A stretch of DNA of 64,000 nt, from contig JARUPY010000539.1 of assembly GCA_029817715.1 (NCBI GenBank), positions 8,779,501 to 8,843,500 of the forward strand, read 5' to 3'. Both the position numbers and the translations under genes were made by a program. Below the pieces are notes generated by a model. The model made no database searches. It was not told the origin of the DNA and saw only the letters and a program-made list of their open reading frames with translations. Below are positions 43,500-55,469 of this stretch, piece by piece; the first letter of the stretch is position 1, and every line of letters begins with the position of its first letter. Source of the DNA: Melastoma dodecandrum (Eukaryota; Streptophyta; Magnoliopsida; Myrtales; Melastomataceae).

Positions 43500-46240
43500 A
43501 TGGCGCAAGTTCATTCGTTATTGTATGGTCATGGGAAAGTTATTCATGGTTGTCAAGGAATAGGTTAAAATAGGGGTCCAGTGAAACGTATAAAGGTACC
43601 TGCTGATGTGGACTATGTCCAATTCGAAAGGGTCATTGCTAATGCAATGAGATTAACCGAAGGAAGTAGGCTGGAAATATGTCATAGATATCCCGTTCCT
43701 TCGTATGGTCCTTCCGGCATAAATTTTATACTAGTACCGATTGGTGATGATGAAGATGTTAGGTTGTTGTGTAAGTTTGCGATGTCAAATGGTGACCGCA
43801 TTCAAGAAGTATATGTGATATCAGTTTCTGGGAATTCTAGCAATGAAGGGAGGTCGACAAATTCAAGAAGTAAGCACGGTAGTAACATGCAAGCCATAGG
43901 AGTGAATGTGGATGAGGGGTTAAATGTTGTGCAAGAGAGAATGGAAAATTTCGAAGTTAATAGAAATTTTCGTCGATTTGTACCGGTGAATGAAGGGTGT
44001 AGCGGATATGGTTGTAATGTGGGGAATGAGGAGGATGGTGATAAGGATGATGATGATGGTAATGATTACGGAGACGATTATGAAGAGGGTGATCCGTTTG
44101 AAGATTTAGAACGTGATGTGGGCGATGAAGATGTTTTAAACAAAAGTATTTATCGGCGATATGAAAATCATATCGTTGATTCAATAGTGAATTCCGATGA
44201 GGACGAGGACACTGATGATGAAATGCTTAACGGTGTTGATTTAGGGAACGAGGATAACAATGTGGGAGTTAATGAGGCTGGTCCTTCTAGGAAGAAATGG
44301 TTGGAAAAACCTCTACCATTCTATCTAGACAGTGGCGATACTGGGAAGGTGACTTTCGAGGATGATAAGGAGGTTAGGATGACGAGGAAGTTAGGATATC
44401 GAACGATCCAGACGCTGTGGTTGAATTTCGTAAAGGGATGCGTTTTAAGCATAATAACCATATCATTCATACGGTGAATATGTTCCATATCAAGAACTAT
44501 TATAACTACGAAATTGTGGAGTCAGATAAGACGACGTGGTCTGTGTTTTGTTCTGAGGTTGGTTCTGGTTGCAAGTGGAGATTATGTGCGATTCAATGTG
44601 CTTGTGATGATGAGTTTGAAATAAACATCGTTGGTGAGGCGCATACATGTTTAAATGCAGTGCTTTCCCAAGATCATGATCGACTTGACTGTAACTTTAT
44701 GGTTCCCTACTTCCGTACTTTTGTTAGAGAATATCTTGAAGTGAAAGTTTCGTTCCTACGGAATGTAATAAAGGAGAGATTTAGGTACGAAGTAACTCGG
44801 AGACGAGTATGGCATGCAAAGAGGAAGGCAATTGAAGTTGAATATGGCGAATGGGATGAATCTTATAACGAGTTGCCGTATCTTATGAATGCAATTAGAA
44901 TTGCCAACCCCGGAACAATTGTTGATTGGGGTGCAACTTATAATCTTGGCGATGTGTAAGTATTACAGTTTCAGTGGTTTTTTTGGGCGTTTGGACAGTG
45001 TATTCATGCATTTACTCATTGTCGGCCAGTTGTGAGTATAGATGACACATTTTTATATGGTAAATATAGGCATAAACTCTTAATTGCTTGTGCTATGGAC
45101 GGGGATAACCATATTGTGCTGGTTGATGAGAAAAGCTATGATTCTTTGAGTTGGTTCTTGAGATGTCTTAAGGGATATGTCGTTGGTGATAGGACGGGAG
45201 GAGTATGCTTGATTTCCGACAGACATGCTGGCATTCAGGCGGCTGTGAATGATCCGCAGGTGAGTTGGAACCCGCCATTTGCGCATTGGCGGTTCTGTCC
45301 TAGAATGTGGCAAGCAATTTCAATACCAGATATAAAAATGTTGCTTGTAAAAGGAAGTTGATTGCCGCAGCGAGGAAATCGATGACTGTGAATCACAAAA
45401 ACATTATGAGAAGCTTATTTGCATCAATGCCAGAAGCTGGAGAGTTTTTCGCCGAGATGAACGAAGAGCAGTGGTGTTTGAGTCGGGATGGCTTTTATAG
45501 ATATGGTCCTATGACTATGAATTTGAGCACAACGACGTTATAAGAGGTGCCAGAAATCTTCCTATTTTGGCTCTTGTTCGGAAAATATGGTATAATTGCG
45601 TGTCATACATGATAGCAAGATGGGATGATGCGGACTCTGCGTTGAGAATTGGTGAAAGTTTTACAAGTGTTTGTACAAATCGGTTGTTTAAATGTATCGA
45701 GAAGGCCAAACGGTACGAAGTAGTGCTTCTCGATCGACAGGAGGGCACTCACCATACAATGATGAAATAGAAAGCAGATCATAGGAACATAACACGAGAA
45801 AAGACACAACCCACTCACTTGCTAGATTTGACGTGAAAACTAGAGGAAAACATCGACTCAAGTATGTGTTTCTTCAAGCGCGGAAATGCAGCTGCAAGAA
45901 GTGGCAAATCTATTGCATTCCTTGTTCGCATGCTTTGGCATGTTATGCTCACATACATGTAGATCATACCGTTGTGATTAGTCATTTCTATTCATTCGAG
46001 TGTCCGAAGGCCGTATATGCTTCGAAATGACATTTTTTTGTTTGCAAAGATGATTGGCCGGAATATCCTTTCCCGAGAGTCAATCTCGATCCTACAAGAG
46101 TCAGACCAAAAGGGCGTCTACGGTCATCCCGTATACGTAATGAAATGGATATTAAGAAAAAATCTCGAAAAACTAGTTGTGGGTTATGTAGAAAGGAAGG
46201 TCATAACCGACGTAGTTATCCTAATAGGCATCTTTGTAAG
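43500..46240 (+). pseudogene. MURA-type transposase of MULE-2
   Basis: Starts MAQVHSLLYGHGKV at 43500. A stop at 43566 interrupts, then NRGPVKRIKVPADVDYVQFE and an N-terminal domain as in MULE-1, an acidic middle, and after a shift near 44395 the MuDR DNA-binding segment VVEFRKGMRFKHNN with TTWSVFCSEVGSGCKWRLCA. A stop at 44957 comes before the MULE catalytic domain: VVSIDDTFLYGKYRHKLLIA (first Asp), VCLISDRHAGIQ (second Asp), and after shifts near 45300 and 45530 the EHNDVIRGARNLPIL Glu. A SWIM finger follows (CSCKKWQIYCIPCSH, about 45890-45935) and a zinc-knuckle-like CGLCRKEGHNRRSYP that has lost its last Cys. DNA cut-and-paste enzyme by family. About four shifts and two stops; all catalytic residues remain. 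Confidence 0.87.
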
Positions 46241-46325
46241 TGTTTATTCAATGTTTATTCAATCTTTGATTTTATGCTTAAGTTGTGTTTGTTTGTAACC
46301 CTTGTTGTTATATTGTCTAACAGGA

Positions 46326-48472
46326 AAATGCGTCCAGGACCAAGAAGCACAAGTATTCTTGATGCTCAAGGAGAGCATCGATCGACGACTGTATGGGAAG
46401 CCGGATATAGTGTGATATATCAATTCGTGTATTTGTAACTTGTTTACATTATATCTTTCATGTATTCGTACCTTGTTTACTAATTCGTGTTTTATTTACA
46501 GAATAACGTTCTAACTTGCCGTCGGATAGAGAAATCACTGAAGGGAGGTGCCACCGATCCCAGGATGGACGTTTACCTCCGTCATGCAGGATTCTATGGA
46601 GTGGCTAAGCTTCCGTTCATATCATTGGACTGTGCCCTCATCACAGCATTGACGGAACGCTGGAGGCAGGAGACGCACACCTTCCATATGTTGCACGGTG
46701 AGATGACTATCACCCTTCAGGATGTGGCAATTCAGCTAGGTTTGCCCGTAGATGGTGATGCGGTGATAGCAGATACATCCGTATCTAATGAGGCGGTGTG
46801 TCTAAAGTTATTGGGCCGGATACATAGGGGTGACAACATTAGGTCTGGTCGTATTAGACCGAGCTGGCTGGTTGCAAATTTTGGTGCGATCCCTATAGAT
46901 GCCCCTGAGGAGTTAGTGCATATGCATACCATAGCATACATTTTGCAGCTGATTGGCGGGATGCTATTCACAACGAAGTCAGATAGTTTAGTGCACTTAT
47001 TCTGGTTGCCTCTGCTAGCTGACTTTGAGAGGGCTGGAAATTATAGTTGGGGAAGTGCATGCCTTACGTGGCTTTACAGGAGTTTGTGTAAGGCGGCTCA
47101 CCACAAGGCATCTCATATAGAGGGTCCCTTGATACTACTACAGATTTGGGCATGGGATAGATTCCCTCATATAGCACCTCTGAGACTTCGTACCCCATTT
47201 GTGGAAGATATGACTTTGAGACATTGCTGGACCATTGCGAAGGATGTACACACGGTGTCCACCCATGTACTTTCCTCCTACAGAGAGGCATTTGATAGGC
47301 AGAGCATGGATCAGGTAAACTTCTATAACTAACAAATTCATTTGTTTATATCGAACTCTTCTCACATATTCACATTGATATATGCAGATTATTTGGCATT
47401 CTGAGTTGGTAGCCATGCTTCCTGATTATTACCGATCTGGTGAGGCTTTCTGGCGTGCAAGACTTCCTTTGATTTGCTTCTACATCGTGGAGTGGCATTA
47501 CCCGGATAGAGTGATTCGTCAGTTTAGCGATCATCAACTCGTGCCGGAAGATTGTGATACAAGCAAGGCACTCCATCTGATAGATTTACGCGGGAAGACC
47601 ATGAACAACTGGAGAGAGATCCATCGAGTGTTTGTCGAGCAGTGGGAAGATCGGATTAACAAGGTCGTGCCACTGTTTTGGGAGTTTGCCTATAGATACT
47701 CAGAATGGTATGCCAAGCACACCAGGTAGCACATTTCGCACACCGGCTCCATGCTAGGCAGATTGGTAAGTCGTTTATGAGTATAAGTACCTCATAAGAT
47801 TTTTTCATTCATTTTTCACCTTTAACCTATATTCCTGATGTAGATGAAGAACTTCCGAAAGATAAAGCTTCGGTCTGACCAGCCGGAACTCGTTACTCTT
47901 GCTAAGGAGTCCATGGAAATGATGCGGGAGTATGCACCGGTAAGATTGTATGATCGTACTGGTGGGTTGGAAGATCAACCTGCATACGAGTTCATCCCGC
48001 AAGGTGGACAGCATATGGAGGAGGAAGATCATTTGGAAGAAGATCATCCTCATCATATGGACGTTGTGGAAGAGGAGCATGAACATGAGGAGGAGCCACG
48101 GACATACGACGACCCCGTATTTGACGAGGAGGGCCATGAAGTGCGAGAAGGCATGCTCATCTCGCAAGTTTCTCATATTTATGGCGATTACGGCACTTCT
48201 TACTTAGAGGTTGGGTCTAGTTCTACATCAGGAGCTCCGATTAAAGGGCTAAGAGAATTCGGGTAAGTCCTTCGATTTAAGATTGATTTAAAACTTTGTA
48301 ACTCAACTAATATAACTTCTTCAGGTACGACCATTTGCAACAAGGAGAAGGAACTTCTCAAATTACGCAACTGTACCCGGATGTTCCATCGGAGCAGCCT
48401 CAAGTTCCAGAAGTTCCCGTCGTCAGGCCTTACGTTAGGAGGAAATCGACGAGGCGTAGGGAACATTACTGA
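46326..48472 (+). pseudogene. Plant mobile domain (PMD) gene carried by MULE-2
   Basis: Begins MRPGPRSTSILDAQGEHRST. After an intron the long exon 46501-47314 reads NNVLTCRRIEKSLKGG, YLRHAGFYGVAKLPFISLDC, ALITALTERWRQETHTFHML, HGEMTITLQDVAIQLGLPVD, and later HTIAYILQLIGGMLFTTKSD and LQIWAWDRF, the hallmarks of the PMD (MAIN/MAIL1 type). Exon 47388-47775 continues (WRARLPLICFYIVEWHYPDR, LIDLRGKTMNNWREIH), with one TAG at 47727-47729 inside an otherwise conserved stretch. Exon 47844-48266 is an acidic tail, and the last exon (about 48326-48472) ends RRKSTRRREHY. Genomic MAIN/MAIL1 act in gene silencing in the nucleus; PMD genes also occur in transposons. One stop is the only clear lesion. Confidence 0.85.
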
Positions 48473-48680
48473 TATGAAATTTGGACATTAGACTTTGTAC
48501 GCTAGATGTTGGACGTTATGTATGGACGTTGGCTTTGTTATTGGATGTTGGATTGTTTCGAAGTTAGGTGTTGGATGTATGGATGTTATCAATGGATAGT
48601 TTCGAAGTTAGTTTAGTTAATTGTGTTTGTTAAAACAGGGTTTCTAAAGTTATTCATAGCATTGTTGTATTGCCAGACGG

Positions 48681-48705
48681 GGGGCGGGTTTCCAAAACCC
48701 GCCCC
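48681..48705. repeat. GC-rich perfect hairpin inside MULE-2
   Basis: GGGGCGGGTTT (48681-48691), loop cca, AAACCCGCCCC (48695-48705). It lies between the PMD gene and the right TIR, in a G/C-run-rich stretch (48670-48870), and repeats the gggcgggttttt motif of the TIR. Confidence 0.75.
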
Positions 48706-48870
48706 GGGGGGGATAGGGGGGAGTGGCCTGAGGTAGAAAGGGGGACGGGAGAGGGGGACGACCTAAGTGTTGAAGGGGGGGACGGGGGGTGACCTGCCCC
48801 TCGAGAGGGGGGACGGGAGGTGACCCGCCCCCCCTCAGACGCCCAAGGACAGCCAGTTGAAGGGGCGCGG

Positions 48871-49109
48871 TGTACACTTAGGCATATTCCCCCTATCCCC
48901 CTCTCATGTTTGGGTTGGGTTGGGGAATGCGTTAGGGGCGGGTTTTTTAAACCCACCCCTGCAAGCGCATTTTAAGACCGCGCCCTCTTTGTAATCTAAG
49001 GGGCGCGTTTTCGGAACGCGCCCATTCGACGGTAAAACCGTATTATACGTAACTGGGACCATATTTCGTAAATTTTTTTTAAAACTAACCGTATTTCCGT
49101 ACAAAACTC
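48871..49109 (-). repeat. MULE-2 right TIR
   Basis: Inverse of 42909-43122; it ends tacaaaactc. It is followed by one base and then taatcctct, the second target copy. Confidence 0.88.
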
Positions 49110-49119
49110 ATAATCCTCT

Positions 49120-49646
49120 AGAACAGAACATTCTACTTCTCAAGTTGGTTCCCCCAAGTGGCCGACCATTGTGGTTACTGCAGTACCCAAAGGACACCCT
49201 CAGGCTGTACAACCTTGACATAAAGTGCGAGCTATGTTAAAAAATAAGATTTTGACAAGAAAATATTTAGTGGAGGAAAATAACTTTCAAAATTCGTAAA
49301 ATAATGTCCCTACCGAATTCAATGTTTCTAGCATCGACTCACCTAAAAGAATTGGGGAACTTAGTCTTCTAAACATCGAGTTCAGCCCCTCCATAGGGAA
49401 TTCAATGTTTCAAATTTGGCTCATCGGAATAGAATTCGGTGCTAGAAACACTGAATTCTTTATTAATTAAATTAGGTGTTTATAATACCAAATCAATGTT
49501 ATTTCATAAATTTTTACGGTGATTGATCTATTTCACGAAATATTTTTCAAAACTATATTGGAATGCAGTTAATTAACTAGGATTATCAAGTCACATTCAA
49601 TTTGAGTTTTTTCATATATTTCTTCTTCTTTATGATTAACTGTAGA
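49120..49646. other. Non-coding stretch
   Basis: No gene seen. Two related segments with gaattcaatgtttc (49315-49330 and 49399-49413) and an inverse gaaacactgaattc (49445-49458) suggest a small decayed inverted-repeat element. The piece ctatttcacgaaatatttttc (49528-49548, in part) recalls the MULE-1 TIR. Confidence 0.4.
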
Positions 49647-50032
49647 TTGGCATACTCAATGCGGAAAATGATGGCTGACAAAGCCCCGGTAAGATCCTTC
49701 TTCCGTATTGTGTTTGAAAACAGCATTTCGAAAGCAAGCTATTTACGATGGTCCTGGATCTGCAGGCTCGAAAACTTTCAGCCTGTGAAACTATGGGATC
49801 AGCTACCGCAATCTGTAGTGATAAGACTGGAACTCTTACATTAAATCAGGTTCTTATTCATGATTGTGGATCTTTGTTGTCCTTTAAACTGACGTTTATG
49901 TTGATGGGCCGATGCCTATCTTTTCATTTTCTAGTCGCATGCGTAATCCAATTGACCATGACAGTAGTTGAGGCTTATGTTGGTGGGAATTAATTAGAGC
50001 CAGTCGATGACTACAGAGAATTGCCTGAAGTG
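49647..50032 (+). pseudogene. Autoinhibited Ca2+-ATPase (P-type) gene fragment
   Basis: Three exon-like scraps: LAYSMRKMMADKAP (49647-49688) ending at a GTAAG donor; [20 protein letters not shown] and TLTLNQ (about 49768-49849), which hold the P-type phosphorylation motif DKTGT; and [11 protein letters not shown], a stop, then LEPVDDYRELPEV (49958-50032). These match the region around the phosphorylated Asp of plant ACA-type plasma membrane or endomembrane Ca2+ pumps. The conserved Arg-Arg before LSACE is damaged, a stop cuts the last exon, and everything else is missing. Confidence 0.82.
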
Positions 50033-50393
50033 CCACAAAAAAAAAAATCGTGGGTGTACGTTGTTGGGCATCTAGTCATCCTAATTTCCTGTCTGATTTG
50101 ATTTTATGTTAAAAGTTTTTTTAATCATGCCAAGTATTGGTTTCTATTAATTTGTCCATTTTATCACATGGAAGGATAAATTCATGGATTGTATCAACAG
50201 TATGCTTGCAAGAAGAAGTCTGTGATGTATTTCTGCTGCATATAAACTCTTCCTCTTGAGAGTATTCCTGCTGATGAGATGTGTCTAGAAAAATGGATTC
50301 TACCGGAAGATGACCTTGCTTTACTGGCCATTTGTTGGTATGAAAGTAGGCAAGTATGCTTCTTGCTTGTGGGATTGGGGACTTAGTTGTGAG
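50033..50393. other. Non-coding stretch
   Basis: Starts with a poly-A run (50037-50047). No recognisable gene. It ends at the outer end of the minus-strand LTR. Confidence 0.5.
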
Positions 50394-53300
50394 TGTACGC
50401 GCACCCTCCGGTCTAGCACGTGCGCCGCAGCTCCAGCGACATGAGGATCCGGGCCCGCTTCCCGAGGCCCAATTCGGTCGACGTCGCGACTCGAACGTCG
50501 GACGTTGCGGAAGGGCGCCGGGTTGAATCCTCCCTTGTTTCCCGAGCGGATCTGCGGGACACTTCGCCGATCGACTCCAATCCTTGGAGGCGACGGGCAA
50601 AGGGCTGCGTGAGACCTCGCCGTCACCCATCCAAAATGGCTCCGTTTGTAAAAATGTGTTGTTGTTTAACCTAGGTAAACTATTACGGAGTCGCCACCGA
50701 CTTTTATTTTAGAACTGTTTAAGTCGGAAAAAAACAGCTGGTTCGGGGATTTCTACTTACTAGTCCTTACACTCTAAGCATGCGAAGAGGTGATGTTTGC
50801 TCCAAAAGAGTTTGGTTTTTGATTAACGGGCGTTAGACCCGATCCGGGCATGCCTCCGGACTCATGTCACTGTTTTACGGGCGTTGGACCCGATTCGAGC
50901 CTTTTGGGCTCGAACTCATGTGTATTTGGCAAACAGCATGCGACGATAAACCTATGGGCCTAAAGCATGCGAACAATCACAACCAATTATTGAGATCAAA
51001 GGGAGCGGGGAAGGGCGGTGATCGTGAGCCTATGCACTTGGGCTCACGACTCGTTACATGTGGAAATAAAGAAAATACGGGAAGTCCGCACTTCCCTCAT
51101 GTACCCAAGATGACGGTTGATGCCGCTTTACTTCGAACCGACGGTTTTTAGGCCGTGGCAGATCCAACCCGCGTGGTTTGTTACACGCGCCTTCAAGCTT
51201 CTTCTATCCTCGAAATACCGCTTTTGTCGGGATTCCATGAAGCTCGGTTGATTTTTCATGCAAAATCACAACACCACAAGGAGGACGATATTCAGAAAAT
51301 TCCAAAATATATTGAATATCCGGAATTAACTGGTGAGTAATAATGATACTCACTGGGCGTTGTGTGACCCGTTAATGTTGATCCTTCACGATGTTGAAAG
51401 ATGATATTTCCTCGTTGTTTTAATATGCAAAACAAATGAGAAGAGATATGCAAAGCCTAGCATGAGTAACCATTAAATCGACGTACGTTTAAATATATTG
51501 AAAAAGTAAGGCATGAGTTACCGTTGAAAGGGGTCGAATTGAATGGGAGACTATGTGAATCGCTGATGTTGGTCTCCTAAGATCATACACTTGTGTATTG
51601 ATTCCGAGATTACTCACCTCGATCGTTCCCCTTAGCTTAGAAAAGGGGGGGAAGCTTCGCCTGGCTTGCGCGATCGAATCGAGGGAGGAGAGGACCCCGC
51701 AACTCGGTTAAACGGATAGGGGTCTCCCGCGCGGCCGAAAGGGGGGAAAGCTCTGCCCGGAAGTCGCTCCGATTCGGCCAGCCATAGGGGGAAGCGGGTC
51801 GGCCGAGCTCGGGTCGGAGGGAGGGGAGCTTCGCCGGATCTGGGTGCGAGGGAGAAGGAGGAGGACGGGAGAGACGAGGTGGGCGCGGATCTGGGCCGAC
51901 ATCAGGGAGGGGAGCTTCGCCGCAGTCAGAACTGGGAAGGCCGGCCTCCGGGGAGGTCGTCGTGGCCGGATCCGAGGTGGGTCGGTCGCCGGGGTCGGGA
52001 GCGCCTTGGGCGGACCGGAGCTTGAGTGGTTGAGGTTGCTGGATGGAGGCCTTGGTGACCAATTTGGGGTCACTGTCGCTGCCGTCGCCGTCGTCTTCTG
52101 GTCGAACTCGGGCGGGGCGGCCAGTCGCGTGGTGGCTGGAGGTGGGTTGCCGTCTGGGGCTCGTCGGAGTCGGACGTCTGGAGCAGGCTTGGGTTTCGAG
52201 GGGAAGCTTTCCAGGGGCGCCATGCTGTCCCTCATGAAGGACGGTCGAAGATGGGGGACACGAATGGCGACGGCTCCGGCGGCGCCTTGGGCAGCAGCGG
52301 TGGCTCAGCCGGAGAGATAGCAGGGGAGGTGGTGAAAGGCAGAGGAACAGGGTGGAGGAGCTTCAGGGAGGAGACCCGCGTCACGGCTGGAGCTTGTGCG
52401 ATCGGCTGGTGAGACTCGTGGTGGGGCGGATGGGTTTCGCGAGAGCCGAGCAGCAGGGAGTCGCCTTGGGACATCTGTCCTGGTTTCGTGAAGCAAAGTT
52501 GGGGGGGGGGGGTGAGCGGGAGGTGAGGCCGCAACTGGCTGCTGTCGACGGTCGTTGGTGACGAACTCATGAGGCGATTGGTGAGTTGTGGCAGTGACCA
52601 AATATTTGAAGTTGGAGAGCTATATATATTGCTGCTATGACCGGAAGAGCTATGACTGCCGGCTGTATTGCTGCTGCGATGATGGAAGGTCACCGTCTCT
52701 ACGGCGTATGCCTGCGCGTGGAAAGAAACAGATCAAGGTAACAAGGAGAGCTTCTCGCGACGCCAATGCGCGCTTGCGAGAAGCTCAGATATAACTCTCC
52801 GCCGTAAGCAGAGAAGTGGGGGGGAAGGCTTGTCCGGTCAATCAAAGAAGGCGGAGACAAGGAAGATCAGTCGCCACGTGTTGTGACCGAGGAGTTGTTG
52901 TCGTTGCGCCTAGACGAAGTTGAAGTCCGCCGCCGCTGGAAGTACGTTGTTCTGCTAGTCGTCAGATGTATTCCTTTGGGTTGATTGCGAAGGGGGGTTC
53001 CTTAGCGTTGATCTGTTTACCTTGTGCATAGTTGACGTGCTGGAGAAGAGGGAAACGAAACGTGTCGGGAGGACGAGCGGAATCGAGCAGGGTAGGGGAG
53101 GTCAGCTCTTCTTCCTTCCGATTTTTTTTTCTTTTCCTAAGAGGGGCTTCGGCAGAGACCAGGGATGCCCTTCTTTGCTTCCCACAGTCCCTCTCATAGT
53201 GGGCTTCTCTCCCTCATTTCTTTCCTTCTTCAGGCCTTATGCAGACGGCCCGACACTCGAGGCCATCATGTTGTGGTAATGTCGTGGGCTGGAGGTAAGG

Positions 53301-54587
53301 TAGGTGGCGTCCCTTTCTTTCTTCTCTTGCGTTTACAGGGGGATGACAGTGTCCAAAGGGGGAGTTTCGATGTGATTGGACAGCATAGGCAGTGCAACAT
53401 AAAGGTTATGCGCAAGTGGGAGGGGTGCATCTGCCTGTGCCTAATCTGACGTTCTTCCCTCCCCCTTTTATGTTTGTTTGCTTAGACCCCCATCCCCTCT
53501 GCTGCGGTCCAAAGGTGGGTTTGCTGGTGGTCTGGTGGGAAACAGGCGGCGGGTCATCATGAGCATGCCGTCGCCGATCAAAACGTGAGGTTAACAGCGC
53601 AGGGCATCAGCCACGAAGGTTAGCGTTTGGCTTTCTCGGGACTGTCTTCTTTCTTTTCTTCCTTCTTTTGTTTTACTGGGTCGTCGAAGAGAGGGGGGAA
53701 GAAACATTGATGTGCCCTCGGCTGCATGAGAAATCATTGTTGTCTTGTAGTCTTCGGGGCTAAGAACTCGTGCGGGGGAACGGAATCGGCCGTTTGTCCT
53801 CCTCGGTGGTGGTGACGACTTGGCAGCCTTGGTGCCGGAGGGGGGAGATTTCCTGGAGGTTCTCAAGATGCTTCGATAGAGCTGGGAGGTAAGCTTTGGC
53901 TCCATCCCTCTTTGTCTCTTTGGAGGTTCTTAGCCTTCTCCTCCTTCATAATCCCTGGAAGATCACTTTTGTCATGATTGTCGGGATGTTATTTTCCTGA
54001 ATTTTCCCCTTTTTAGGGAGTGGAGGCTCCCGTCATTTTTCTTGTCGCCGTGAGGTTGATTCAGCTGAGCATCGAGCGTTTTGCTTGTTGTCGATGGCTT
54101 CGTTATAGACGTTGGTCCTAGATGCCCTCCAAGCAGTTGGCAGACACTAGGGATAGAGCAACGAAATACTCAATGGGGTAATGCCGGAGGCTATTACAGC
54201 TGTGGGCTGCGACCGTAACTCAGTGAGAAGGTTCCACTAGGAGATGCGGCCGATTTGTCTGGAGCACCTTTTGTACTGTAGTCTTTTGGGAAAGGGAACA
54301 GATGTTAACGTCACACTCTGCCGTGGGGTGGGTTGACATTTTTTCTTCTTGATTTTTTTTTGTCTTTACGTGTCCATGTTGCTTTGAACGGTTTTTGGTG
54401 TATTGGCTCATTTCTTGTCCATCACCACCGACTTGGGGAGTGTAATCACAACTTTTGTTCCCTGCCCGTGTGGAGTCATACCTTGTGCTGTAGCAAACCA
54501 ACTTGGAATGGGAGGATTAAAGTACGTCATTGGCCGAGGTGACCGCCGTTCTTATTGTCCTGAGGCAAACGTAATTTGGGGTTCTAC
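50394..54587 (-). repeat. 4.2 kb LTR of a Tat/Ogre-like element (3' LTR, minus)
   Basis: Plus-strand limits are TGTACGCGCACC (50394) and GGGGTTCTACA (54587), so on the minus strand it runs TGTAGAACCCC...GCGTACA. The outer 900 bp (50394-51300) are a diverged inverse copy of 57540-58416, the end of the plus-strand LTR, including the pieces ggcgactccg, aagtcggaaaaaaacag and gggcgtt(a/g)gacccgat. A GC-rich middle (51640-52800) gives many chance reading frames. A polypurine-like AAGGAGGGGCAAAC lies just outside its minus-strand start. The partner LTR is not in the window. Confidence 0.75.
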
Positions 54588-55469
54588 AGTTTGCCCCTCC
54601 TTGCGGGACAATCTGGAAAGATTTTCTTGCAAGGATCGCCATAGGTCCCCAAATTGTTAGCTTAGGGTGTTCTTGATGGACCTATACCTTAGAGTCTCAT
54701 AAAGAAAATCTGTTAGTAATAAATGAATTCCCGTGAAGTACGGGAGATCGGAGAAAATAATCAAACATGTATGATTGCGACACTCATGCATGCCATATTT
54801 CATTTTGTGGAGACATGTTAAAATTGCTTTGGGTGAGTCGGAGGAAGGAATTTGAACTCTCTCGTGGTTTGCTTTTGTTCTGAAAATCATCTCAGTTGGA
54901 TTTCAAAAATCCCTTGACTCGGATGCTCACGTACCAGTCGAACGAGTCTTTGCTTGGTTATAACCTTGCTGTGGCATAAGGCCTTTTGGTTTGAAAACTC
55001 AAATTCATCGTCAGAAAGAAAGAGCCTAAGGACCTCATCGGAAGTTTCAGGACCACAAAGGTTCCACTGTTCGGGCGAATTCTTCTTACGCAGGTAGCCG
55101 ACCAGCCAAGGTCCCTCGCCAGGACTTTGACGCCGATCTTCGGTGGATTTTGATGATTTATCTTTGGGGAACATTTTTATTTGTCAAAGAAGTAACACCT
55201 TTGCTTTTGCGACCTTTCCATGCAGGCCCCTCGGTGTTTCACTTTGCTCTTTCGACCGTTTCGCGCTTTGCTCTTTTGAGACTTTGGTCTTCGCGCTGTT
55301 TTTGCTTTTTCTTTGCTTGTATATGGGGATTTGCTCCATCTTCCCTTTTTGTTTCATCGGAGAAACTTCGTATTTCTTTGATCTTTCCAAGGTAGAACTC
55401 GACCGGCCAGCTTATCCGTCGCCGATATGCCTTCGCCCGAACTTTGAGGAAGTGTCGCCTCTATGACCT
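54588..55469 (-). mobile_element. Internal 3' end of the minus-strand Ogre-like element, cut by an insertion
   Basis: The minus strand here matches the last 900 bases inside the plus-strand element (about 63020-63902). For example TTTGTGGTC...TCCGATGAGGTCC and ACCAAAAGGCCTTATGCCA occur in both, as do acgggagat/acgggg segments. It ends abruptly at 55469, where the plus-strand element begins, so the latter inserted here. Minus-strand frame 55174-54887 (WLVGYLRKKNSPEQWNLCGP) may be a remnant of a real protein, since the plus-strand copy has lost the frame; I cannot name it. Confidence 0.65.

Larger units (their letters stand above)
42909..49109 (+). mobile_element. MULE-2: Mutator-like element carrying transposase and PMD gene
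   Basis: Terminal inverted repeats of about 210-240 bp (42909-43122 and 48871-49109) begin GAGTTT(T)GTA. Outside lie taatcttct (42900-42908) and taatcctct (49111-49119), 8 of 9 alike, which is the 9-bp duplication expected of Mutator elements. Inside, both on the plus strand, are a MURA-type transposase (43500-46240) and a plant mobile domain gene (46326-48472). Each has only a few stops and shifts, so the copy is recently dead or nearly so. At 6.2 kb it is an almost full-length element. Confidence 0.9.

Noticed and set aside
51637..52693. Several overlapping frames of 100-175 codons on both strands
   Set aside because: They lie in the GC-rich middle of a long LTR, occur on both strands at once, are Pro/Arg/Ala-rich and match no family; GC content explains their length.
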